From: Gammaproteobacteria bacterium
Lineage (GTDB): Bacteria; Pseudomonadota; Gammaproteobacteria; Pseudomonadales; Azotimanducaceae
Length of the DNA: 10,326 nt
Assembly (NCBI GenBank): GCA_002712135.1
Contig: PASO01000062.1
Coordinates: 20,273 to 30,598, forward strand
Reading direction: 5' to 3'
Part shown: positions 1 through 6,248 of the stretch, in pieces
Layout: each line of letters opens with the position of its first letter
Position numbering within the stretch: the stretch's first letter is position 1
The notes under the pieces: generated by a model
Told to the model about the DNA's origin: nothing
What the model saw: the letters and a program-made list of their open reading frames with translations, nothing else
Database searches by the model: none
Translations under genes and position numbers: made by a program

Positions 1-546
1 GCCAAATTACAAGATGGCATGCTCTGGTTGCATGCACCTACGCCACTGTCTGATGAATTAAAAGAATCACTATCTGAACTCGGCACTGTTGGATATCTAT
101 ATTGTGGCAATAATTTACACAACATGTGGTTCATGGAGTGGGTAGACGCTTATCCAGACGCCGAGGTGTGGATAACGCCAGGCATTCCCGAAAAACTTCC
201 TGAACTTCAAATCTATAGGGTATTCCAAGAGAACCCATGGCCAGATGATTTCGAGACCGTTTCTATGCAAGGCGTACCATTTTTTGATGAAACCGCGTTT
301 CTGCATAAAAATAGCCAGTCACTGATCGTGACTGATATGGTCCAGAACCATATCAGAAAAGGAGTCTATATCGCCCCACCACTGCTGAAGGAAGGCGTCA
401 TCAAGGATCAAGCTGCATTTAAGGATTTCGTCCGCCAAATATCAGACTGGGACTTCCAGCGCATTGTTATCACCCACGGGGCAAACGTTGAAGAGTCAGC
501 CAAAGAAGAGTTCCTGAGAATCTGCGAATCCTTTGGGAATCAATGA
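1..546 (+). CDS. DUF4336-like protein (metallo-hydrolase-related fold), 5' end outside the window
   Basis: The reading frame is open from the first base (residues AKLQDG precede the first ATG at 19), so the gene almost certainly begins upstream and the ATG at 19 is internal. The visible 181 codons match, from memory, the DUF4336 layout: a 'GMLWLHAPTPL' strand near the start, an asparagine/histidine segment (NNLHNMW), 'YPDAEVW', a 'SLIVTDMVQNH' segment at 319-351 and a late 'ITHG' with its histidine at 475-477. DUF4336 proteins are thought to be distant relatives of metallo-beta-lactamase-fold hydrolases; the substrate is unknown. The central NNLHNMW stretch has few metal-ligand-type histidines, so catalysis is uncertain. 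Its TGA shares ATGA with the rsgA start, implying translational coupling and one operon. The family call is from motif memory, not a search. Confidence 0.72.
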   Translation, partial: AKLQDGMLWLHAPTPLSDELKESLSELGTVGYLYCGNNLHNMWFMEWVDAYPDAEVWITPGIPEKLPELQIYRVFQENPWPDDFETVSMQGVPFFDETAFLHKNSQSLIVTDMVQNHIRKGVYIAPPLLKEGVIKDQAAFKDFVRQISDWDFQRIVITHGANVEESAKEEFLRICESFGNQ

Positions 547-1643
547 CAGAGGGTCATCAGGGATTGCTGCAACCCGCAAACCTTAAGGCACTGGGTTGGC
601 GAAACTTTTTCGATACCCAGGTAATTGAAATCGAACGTGCGGACTGCACACCCGCTCGCGTAATTGCAGTGCATCGTGACGCACTAGTCGTCCATGATGG
701 GAATCAAGAACTGCGACTTCAACTTGAACGCCAGTGGAGCAAAACAACGAGTCATGAACGCCCAACCACGGGCGACTGGCTTCTCGTGGATGCCAATCGA
801 GAGCGGATCAGCCGAATGCTTTCTCGAGAATCAGTGATTAAGCGCGTGTCCGCAGGGGTCGATGCCGGACAAAAAACCCAGGAACAGGCTATTGCTGCGA
901 ACGTCGATACCATCTTCGTAGTAACCTCGGCAAACGATGAGTTCAGCGAATCTCGCCTGGAGCGTTACCTCGCGCTGGCTCACAATGCTGGAATTCAACC
1001 CGTCGTCGTCATCACCAAATGTGACCTCATCCAGAGCGGCGAGAGCTTTCGCGACCGTACGCTTGCCCTTACCGACGTTCCTTTCACGCTAGTCAATGCG
1101 CTGGACAAAACCACCTTTCAGGACGTTTATCCGTGGCTTGTAGGTGGCAAGACGATCGCCATGATGGGCTCATCCGGAGTTGGTAAATCTACTCTGCTGA
1201 ATACGCTTGCTGGTACTCACATTCAAGACATCGGAGACGTCCGAGAAGACGACAGCCGCGGGCGCCATACAACAACGAGCCGATCAATCCATTTGTTAGA
1301 TAATGGCGCCTTGATGTTAGATACCCCAGGCATTCGCGAGCTGACATTCGCGTTCGGTCAGGAGACCCTAAGCGAAATGTTTAAAGACATCGAAGACCTG
1401 ATTCCTCAATGCAAGTTTTCCGACTGTGTCCATGAATCTGAGCCGGGCTGTGCAATCACTGCAGCGATAGGTGCCGGTAAGCTGGATCGGCGTCGATTCA
1501 AAAACTATATTAAGATGCTGGAAGAAGAATCCGAACATACGCAAACCATTGATGAAAACCACCTGGAAAAACGACGCTATAAAAACCGGAAGTTAGAACC
1601 AGGGCCAAGAGATAGTAAAAAGAAGAAAAAACGGCGAATCTGA
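543..1643 (+). CDS. rsgA: Ribosome small subunit-dependent GTPase A (RsgA/YjeQ)
   Basis: RsgA is a cytoplasmic GTPase that acts late in 30S subunit maturation and is stimulated by the small subunit. The 366 residues show the family's circular permutation: an N-terminal OB-fold region (about 20-100), then the G4 motif TKCD (158-161), the P-loop GSSGVGKS (209-216), a G2 region with RGRHTT, and G3 DTPG (260-263). A zinc knuckle follows with Cys290, Cys295, His297 and Cys303 in the family spacing C-x4-C-x-H-x5-C. The C-terminus is lysine/arginine-rich (KKKKKRR), suitable for rRNA contact. G4 has Thr in place of the usual Asn, a substitution I believe occurs in some RsgA proteins. The start overlaps the upstream stop as ATGA, so translation is probably coupled. 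Length is typical. No terminator is evident just downstream. Confidence 0.97.
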   Translation: MTEGHQGLLQPANLKALGWRNFFDTQVIEIERADCTPARVIAVHRDALVVHDGNQELRLQLERQWSKTTSHERPTTGDWLLVDANRERISRMLSRESVIKRVSAGVDAGQKTQEQAIAANVDTIFVVTSANDEFSESRLERYLALAHNAGIQPVVVITKCDLIQSGESFRDRTLALTDVPFTLVNALDKTTFQDVYPWLVGGKTIAMMGSSGVGKSTLLNTLAGTHIQDIGDVREDDSRGRHTTTSRSIHLLDNGALMLDTPGIRELTFAFGQETLSEMFKDIEDLIPQCKFSDCVHESEPGCAITAAIGAGKLDRRRFKNYIKMLEEESEHTQTIDENHLEKRRYKNRKLEPGPRDSKKKKKRRI

Positions 1644-1794
1644 AAACTGCAAATTTGATACTGGGACCGAAGAGATTGCGAACATCAATGAAGAACTAAA
1701 GAAAATAACGGCTGAGCAATGCGATAACCCGCCGACTTCTTATAACCGCCTAAGTGTACTGTTACTCAACTGAACGTTTACTCGATCACCCATC
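1644..1794. other. Intergenic stretch, no recognised gene
   Basis: Nothing intact is visible between rsgA and the oxidoreductase relic. One plus-strand frame stays open across the rsgA stop and runs to a TGA at 1771-1773 (tail residues EELKKITAEQ and TSYNRLSVLLLN), but it has no ATG or GTG start with a ribosome binding site, and I recognise no family. It could be chance or further decayed coding sequence. No hairpin followed by a T-run was found after rsgA. Confidence 0.4.
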
Positions 1795-2177
1795 ATGTCG
1801 CAAACCAAAAGATTGCTGACAGTAGCCCAGTAGCGCTACACAGCTTTGATGACTAATGGTGTTACTACAGAAATCATATGACCCGTTGATTATTGCATTG
1901 CTGCGAGATTCGATATGGATATGACCGATACTTCTAAATATCAGAATGACGACTGGCCACACATCCAGGGCAAGTTCGATGCCTGCGATATTCTAATCAT
2001 GGGGACCTCAGTGTGGCTAGGTGAAAAAAGCAGGGTATATAACCGGGGACTGAAGTGAACGCACGGGTAGACACACGACTTTAGGACGCAGGAGGAATCC
2101 CCACTCATTGGAATCAACCCGACGTCTGAGAAGCTGGTAGCGAATCGGGATTCCATAGCACAGAGCACCAGCCGTAG
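1795..2177 (+). pseudogene. Decayed flavodoxin-fold NAD(P)H-dependent oxidoreductase (FMN reductase family) remnant
   Basis: Translating across stops gives a recognisable relic. From ATG 1795 the frame reads MSQTKRLLTVAQ, stop (TAG 1831-1833), then TNGVTTEII, stop (TGA 1879-1881), then PVDYCIAARFDMDMT, NDDWPHIQGKFDACDILIMG and TSVWLGEKSRVYNRGLK to TGA 2056-2058. The block 'DDWP-x-I-(6-8)-DILI-x-GT-x-xWLGEKS' is the signature I know from flavodoxin-family NAD(P)H-dependent oxidoreductases. In the next frame (2055 on) comes ARVDTRL, TAG 2082-2084, DAGGIPTHWNQPDV, TGA 2127-2129, EAGSESGF, ending at TAG 2175-2177. This matches the family C-terminus 'LKDAGGIPAxGNQ..WDAG', with the last TGA sitting where tryptophan is expected. 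Much of the C-terminal half of the fold is missing between the two blocks. At least four in-frame stops, a frame change and a deletion make it nonfunctional. The family call is from memory and confident; the exact 5' limit is less so. Confidence 0.8.
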
Positions 2178-2234
2178 CCTGGAGGGCCTGTTCCGGAACT
2201 CAAACATAGTTTATTCTGCATCGCCAACTCAAAA

Positions 2235-2263
2235 GGAGTAACAAAATGAGGTTGAAATTATGA
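2235..2263 (+). promoter_or_regulatory. Ribosome binding site and five-codon mini-cistron leading into the ABC operon
   Basis: A strong GGAG (2235-2238, inside AAAAGGAG) lies 7 nt before an ATG at 2246. That ATG opens a tiny frame, Met-Arg-Leu-Lys-Leu, ending at TGA 2261-2263. Its stop overlaps the ATG at 2260 of the solute-binding protein as ATGA, the same junction type used further down the operon. The ribosome site is about 21 nt from ATG 2260, too far for normal initiation there, so the binding protein would be translated by termination-reinitiation. The alternative is a single missing base near 2250-2260 (mutation or sequencing error) that once joined the two frames. Confidence 0.55.
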
Positions 2264-3201
2264 TTGCTGATTACAGTCGGCGGGTCCGTCGATATCATGC
2301 TTATGCAGGGCCACTTTTAGCTACCCTATTGCTCACAATAATTACTGGCTGCAGCGATAATGCAGTCAACACCACAAACTCACAGCCCGATCACCCACCT
2401 TCCCCAGTTCTAAATTTCACCGCCATACCCGACCAAAACTCTACCGAGTTGGCCGAGAAGTTCGCACCTTTGGCTGCTCACTTAAGTAACGAATTGGATA
2501 TAACCGTTAACTATATTCCTGCCAGGGATTATCAGGCGTCCGTGGAAATGTTTAGAAATGGTGATGTGCACCTCGCCTGGTTTGGAGGCCTAACGGGAGT
2601 ACAAGCACGCGAGGCGGTACCCGGTGCCCGTGCGATCGCTCAGGGTGTATCAGACCCTGTTTATTTTTCCTACTTTATTGCCCATGAGAGCACCGGCATA
2701 GCCTTAGGCGAAGATTTCCCTAGCGACATTTCCGCTCTTCGATTTACTTTCGGTTCCGAGAGTTCAACTTCTGGTCGATTGATGCCCGAGTTCTTTATCC
2801 GTGATGCAACAGGTAAAGGTCCAATGGACTTCTTCACAAACCCGGTCGGGTTCTCAGGTAGCCACGACAAGACTGTTGAGCTAGTCGAGTCAGGTCAATA
2901 TCAACTTGGCGCGGTCAATTACAAAGTCTATGATCGGCGGGTCAAGGAAGGATCAACCGACCCAAATGTCGCAAAGGTAGTTTGGAAGACACCAACCTAT
3001 GCTGACTATAACTGGACTGTGCATCCCTATGTCGAGAAGATGTTTGGTCAAGGTTTCACCGAGCGACTCCAGACAGCGCTGATCTCTATTGATAATCCAT
3101 CTCTACTGTCTGCATTGCCAAGAGAACGACTCATTGCAGCAACCAATGAGGAATTTGAGGGTATTCGCGTAGTCGCGAAGCAGCTTGAGATGATTAGATG
3201 A
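2260..3201 (+). CDS. PhnD-like ABC transporter solute-binding lipoprotein (putative selenate/phosphonate class)
   Basis: This is the substrate receptor of the importer encoded downstream. A basic N-terminus is followed by a hydrophobic stretch (about 17-29) and a lipobox Ile28-Thr-Gly-Cys31, so it is probably processed at Cys31 and lipid-anchored in the periplasm. The mature part has the two-lobed PhnD/PF12974 organisation: FTAIPDQNSTEL at the start, 'DVHLAWFGGLTGVQAR' in lobe one, 'FTFGSESSTSGRLMPEFFI' at the hinge region, then 'VGFSGSHDKTVELV' and 'GAVNY'. The WFGGLTGVQAR and GSxSSTSGRLMPE segments resemble, from memory, the clade NCBI calls putative selenate ABC transporter substrate-binding protein; phosphonate, phosphite and phosphate remain possible. 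Length (313 aa) is normal. Its stop overlaps the next start as ATGA. The only good ribosome site upstream serves a mini-cistron, so initiation here is probably coupled. Confidence 0.87.
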   Translation: MIADYSRRVRRYHAYAGPLLATLLLTIITGCSDNAVNTTNSQPDHPPSPVLNFTAIPDQNSTELAEKFAPLAAHLSNELDITVNYIPARDYQASVEMFRNGDVHLAWFGGLTGVQAREAVPGARAIAQGVSDPVYFSYFIAHESTGIALGEDFPSDISALRFTFGSESSTSGRLMPEFFIRDATGKGPMDFFTNPVGFSGSHDKTVELVESGQYQLGAVNYKVYDRRVKEGSTDPNVAKVVWKTPTYADYNWTVHPYVEKMFGQGFTERLQTALISIDNPSLLSALPRERLIAATNEEFEGIRVVAKQLEMIR

Positions 3202-4019
3202 GCTCGAAGGGAGGCGACCTATCTATAAGGGATGTATCGGTAGTTTTTGATAGCGTCACCGCACTAGATAGGGTCAGCCTTGACATTCAATCCGGTGAAG
3301 CAGTCGCGCTGGTCGGACTAAGTGGGGCCGGAAAAACTACGCTGTTGAACACTTGCAATGCGATGACCTGGCCGACCAATGGCAACATTTCGATTGACGG
3401 AAAGAACCTTTCGTCAATGGATACCAACGAATTAAAGATGGCGCGTATGCGTATAGGATTCGTTCATCAGCAACTCAGCCTCGTTCCTAATCTGCGCGTG
3501 ATTCAAAATGTGGTAATAGGACGACTAGGGCATCGCTCATTGATTGGTAGCGCCAGAGACCTCCTCTTCCCTTCACGAGAAATTACCGAGCAGGTATACG
3601 ACATTCTGCAAAGCGTCGGTATCCCCGAGAAGATTTACGAACGAACGGATCGACTCTCCGGCGGCCAACAGCAGCGCGTAGCGATTGCTCGCGCCTTGTT
3701 TCAGGACCCTAACATACTGCTAGCCGATGAGCCTGTATCGAGTGTCGACCCAGCTAGGGCAGAGGCAACAATTGCTCTAATGAAAGACATCTGCGCTTCA
3801 AGGGGCCTCACCTTATGCGTGAGCCTTCATAACTTGGAGTTGGCAAGGGCGTTCTTTCCGCGCATGGTCGCAATGCGCAACGGGCGTATAATCTTCGATC
3901 AACCAACCGATACGCTACAATCGTACGAAATCGAAAAGGTTTTTAGTCTGGTCGACGACTCGCTAGCGTCTCCACCGCTCTCAGCCCAGGAAGATGGTCT
4001 TGGAGGTCGGTTTGGTTGA
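3198..4019 (+). CDS. phnC: PhnC-like ABC transporter ATP-binding protein
   Basis: This is the cytoplasmic nucleotide-binding subunit that powers the importer. All ABC motifs are present and intact: Walker A GLSGAGKT (40-47), Q-loop around Gln91, signature LSGGQQQR (153-160), Walker B ILLADE (173-178), D-loop SSVD (181-184) and switch His211. The insertion between the Q-loop and signature (IGRLGHRSLIGSARDLLFPSREI) is typical of PhnC proteins. At 273 residues it has the family's length. It overlaps the binding-protein gene upstream (ATGA) and the first permease downstream by 26 nt, so all are surely co-transcribed. The symbol reflects family membership, not a proven phosphonate substrate. Confidence 0.93.
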   Translation: MSSKGGDLSIRDVSVVFDSVTALDRVSLDIQSGEAVALVGLSGAGKTTLLNTCNAMTWPTNGNISIDGKNLSSMDTNELKMARMRIGFVHQQLSLVPNLRVIQNVVIGRLGHRSLIGSARDLLFPSREITEQVYDILQSVGIPEKIYERTDRLSGGQQQRVAIARALFQDPNILLADEPVSSVDPARAEATIALMKDICASRGLTLCVSLHNLELARAFFPRMVAMRNGRIIFDQPTDTLQSYEIEKVFSLVDDSLASPPLSAQEDGLGGRFG

Positions 4020-4845
4020 AGCCAGTAGCGGCCAGCGTCGCTGGGTTTTGCTAACCTTGCTTGTCGCGGGAATCTGGGCCGGGTTCACACTAAACCTCAA
4101 TCCGGCCGAGCTTGTTCAAGGCAATCCTTCCATCGCAAAGGAATTCCTAGTACACGCCATCTCACCCGCACTTGATTATGAGTCAGAGGTTCCCACCGGG
4201 ACGTCACCTCTGGTTTTAAAGGCGGTCCACGCTGCATGGCAAACTGTCATGTTTGCCGCCGCCGCCATGGGAATCTCAATCATCGGAGGGGTGCTGCTAG
4301 GATTTCTCGCATCTAGTTCCCTCATGATAGGCACCCACCGAGGTCTGGCCAGATCGGTCCGCATTGCAATATATGGAGCAACAAGGCTACTCATCACATT
4401 CATGCGTTCAATTCATGAACTACTGTGGGCCGTTTTGTTCCTCGCAGCGTTCGGTATCAGCCAACTAAGCGCAGTCGTGGCGTTGGCAATACCCTGCACA
4501 GGCATCCTGGCTAAGATTTTTTCCGAATTAATCGACGAAACACCACGCACAGCATCAGAGGCGGTCCACGCTGCTGGAGGCTCACCCTTACAGGTATATT
4601 TTTTCGTACTCGCGCCACAGACCATGCCGGACATACTTGCCTATAGTTTCTATCGTTTTGAATGTGCGCTGCGCTCCTCCGCAGTACTCGGCTTCTTTGG
4701 CTATCCTACGCTTGGGTTCTACATTGCTGCTTCCTTCGAAAACCTCTATTTCGGCGAGGTGTGGACCTATCTCTATACATTGTTTTTGCTGGTAGCCCTG
4801 GTGGATGTCTGGAGCGGAAGAATAAGAATGGGGTTACAGCAGTAA
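3994..4845 (+). CDS. phnE: PhnE-type ABC transporter permease, first subunit
   Basis: An integral inner-membrane subunit expected to form the channel with the second permease. Hydrophobic segments lie at about 17-33, 84-106, 124-137, 143-170 and in the C-terminal third. The PhnE-typical 'TRLLITFMRSIHE' is at 130-142 and an EAA-like coupling loop, EAVHAAGGSPLQ, begins at Glu189 to contact the ATPase. Length (283 aa) fits the family. The start is uncertain: ATG 3994 has AGGA only 2-3 nt before it, whereas TTG 4012, in the same frame, has GGAGG (4002-4006) 5 nt upstream and would lengthen the overlap-free spacing. Either start keeps the first helix. Its TAA shares TAATG with the next gene. Confidence 0.92.
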   Translation: MVLEVGLVEASSGQRRWVLLTLLVAGIWAGFTLNLNPAELVQGNPSIAKEFLVHAISPALDYESEVPTGTSPLVLKAVHAAWQTVMFAAAAMGISIIGGVLLGFLASSSLMIGTHRGLARSVRIAIYGATRLLITFMRSIHELLWAVLFLAAFGISQLSAVVALAIPCTGILAKIFSELIDETPRTASEAVHAAGGSPLQVYFFVLAPQTMPDILAYSFYRFECALRSSAVLGFFGYPTLGFYIAASFENLYFGEVWTYLYTLFLLVALVDVWSGRIRMGLQQ

Positions 4846-5720
4846 TGGAGGATCTGGACCGTCTGTATCACGAACGACCAAAGAATCATCTGGTCAGATT
4901 GAGTTTGTTGGCAATGATTGCGTTGATCGCCGGCACCTGGATATTCGGCAACTTCGTCGAGACTGAAAATACGAACAGACTAGCCAATGTAGAACGCTTC
5001 CTAAACGAACTTCGACCCTATCCACTACAGGATAGGAACTTTGATCTAAGCATTGCACTTTCCTGGTCCAGTGACCTGATAGATGAGAAAGGATGGGAAG
5101 CGATGAGCACTACGCTTGCTATTTCAGTCGCAGCGATTGTGCTCGCAGGAATATGGGGCACCTTGCTCGCCCTGCCCGCTGCCCGAAATATCACCGCCGG
5201 ATTCACCTATGACCCACCTAAGCTTTTGTGGACCCTTATCGTCGGCACCACCAGACTCGTACTCATATTTCTGCGCGCTATTCCAGAGTATGTATGGGCG
5301 TTCCTGCTACTGGCGTTGCTTGGCCCAACCGCGTGGCCAGCAGTGCTTGCGCTTGCACTTCATAACTCCGGCATCATCGGAAAACTATCCGCCGAGGTGA
5401 TTGAAGATCTGCCTCGTGAGCAACTGCGTTCACTCACAAGCATAGGTGCATCAAGGCTGCAGATCGTAATGGCTGCGGTCGCTCCTGCAGCATTGCCCCG
5501 ACTGCTGTTGTTTTTCTTCTATCGTTGGGAAACATGTGTACGCGAAGCAACCGTCTTAGGAATGTTGGGAATCGTGTCTCTAGGCTTTTGGATTCAGGAT
5601 GCTAGAGCACGAAATTTCTACGATGAAATGTTCTTTCTTATTCTACTCGGAGCATTCATCGTTATGATTGGTGATGTAGTTTCGACACTCGTCAGAGCTT
5701 ACGTCCGGCGTGCTTCCTGA
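4845..5720 (+). CDS. phnE: PhnE-type ABC transporter permease, second subunit
   Basis: A second, sequence-divergent permease of the same family, 291 residues from ATG 4845, so the importer probably has a heterodimeric channel. The frame is open further upstream to 4662 but that part lies inside the first permease; ATG 4845 overlaps its TAA as TAATG, the compact junction expected here. Helices are visible at about 17-34 and 89-112, with further ones in the C-terminal half. The PhnE signature TRLVLIFLRAIPE (136-148) is a better match than in the first subunit, and the EAA-like loop EQLRSLTSIGAS spans 192-203. The segment between helices one and two (about 36-85) is long and polar, probably periplasmic. 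It is the last gene of the operon. Confidence 0.93.
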   Translation: MEDLDRLYHERPKNHLVRLSLLAMIALIAGTWIFGNFVETENTNRLANVERFLNELRPYPLQDRNFDLSIALSWSSDLIDEKGWEAMSTTLAISVAAIVLAGIWGTLLALPAARNITAGFTYDPPKLLWTLIVGTTRLVLIFLRAIPEYVWAFLLLALLGPTAWPAVLALALHNSGIIGKLSAEVIEDLPREQLRSLTSIGASRLQIVMAAVAPAALPRLLLFFFYRWETCVREATVLGMLGIVSLGFWIQDARARNFYDEMFFLILLGAFIVMIGDVVSTLVRAYVRRAS

Positions 5721-5829
5721 GTAGAATGGGTTCTTCTTCGGTGGGCCGAATTGCCGATGCAGCGCCCTGGGGTGAATTGATTTAAGGTCGCTCTCTCTGG
5801 TTCTATTTACCCACGAGGATTCCACTAAT

Positions 5830-6045
5830 ATGGCATTAATCCACGTCGAGGATCTAATCATCCTCGATTTTAAAACGCAGAACTATGATCTTGAGGTGCC
5901 ACAAATCGAGAAATACTCTAGAGGTCGGATTTTTATGAAAGAAGTAACTACATCCCGGCGCTCGCGTAGTGCTAACGAAGACACTCGAACCGGCCAAATC
6001 CGTTATCGTTTAACCAGCACAGGAATAACATCATGTGGCAAATGA
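5830..6045 (+). CDS. Doubtful small ORF, 71 codons
   Basis: An ATG-initiated frame with a basic, serine/arginine-rich second half (TTSRRSRSANEDTRTGQ) and no recognised family, signal peptide or membrane segment. Supporting it: a GAGG at 5814-5817, though 12 nt from the ATG is long. Against it: a terminator-like hairpin lies within its first 13 codons, its composition is unremarkable, and it runs 13 nt into the better-supported small gene that follows. It may be non-coding leader for that gene. The stretch before it (5721-5829) holds no convincing gene; a 19-codon frame at 5726-5785 has no clear ribosome site. Confidence 0.22.
   Translation: MALIHVEDLIILDFKTQNYDLEVPQIEKYSRGRIFMKEVTTSRRSRSANEDTRTGQIRYRLTSTGITSCGK
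5846..5870 (+). terminator. Possible intrinsic terminator of the ABC operon
   Basis: TCGAGGAT (5846-5853) and ATCCTCGA (5860-5867) are perfectly complementary with a 6-nt loop, and a short T-run (5868-5870, within ATTTT) follows. It lies about 125 nt after the last permease stop. The T-run is short and the hairpin sits inside the doubtful small ORF at 5830, so the two calls compete. Confidence 0.4.
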
Positions 6046-6248
6046 CACTTAAACAAAGGCGTCGTCACAGCGAGCTGATGACGCAACTTGATAACTTAAA
6101 GCGCAATCCCTACCTTAACGTGCCTGACGACTACACGTTTGATGAAGACCCTGAAGCAGATAAGAAGCACTACCAGGCAATGGAATCCTTCAAATCCCTG
6201 GTGCAGGAAATTCACGCACTGGAAGTCGCCGCTAACGAACGCGTTTAG
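6033..6248 (+). CDS. Small hypothetical protein, acidic and probably helical
   Basis: A 71-residue protein that I do not recognise. AGGA (6021-6024) lies 8 nt before ATG 6033, a good ribosome site; a second in-frame ATG follows at 6042. The protein starts basic (LKQRRRHSEL), has a proline/acid middle (NVPDDYTFDEDPEAD) and ends in a heptad-like helix (FKSLVQEIHALEVAANERV), giving the look of a soluble helical hairpin or small coiled coil with no signal or membrane segment. Its TAG overlaps, tail to tail by 4 nt, the stop of the minus-strand hydratase gene, leaving no room for a terminator between them. Start signal and composition make it likely to be real; function is unknown. Confidence 0.6.
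   Translation: MWQMTLKQRRRHSELMTQLDNLKRNPYLNVPDDYTFDEDPEADKKHYQAMESFKSLVQEIHALEVAANERV

Noticed and set aside
1941-2207. 88-codon minus-strand ORF across the gap
   Set aside because: It is antisense to the oxidoreductase relic; the plus-strand translation matches a known family in order, whereas this frame has no recognisable motif or ribosome site.
4222-4574. 14-nt exact repeat GCGGTCCACGCTGC at 4222-4235 and 4561-4574
   Set aside because: Both copies are in frame in the first permease and encode AVHAA in unrelated positions (77-81 and 190-194); probably coincidence of alanine-rich helix codons.
4662-4844. A 61-residue N-terminal extension of the second permease
   Set aside because: The extension lies wholly inside the first permease gene in another frame; ATG 4845 at the TAATG junction gives the expected family length.
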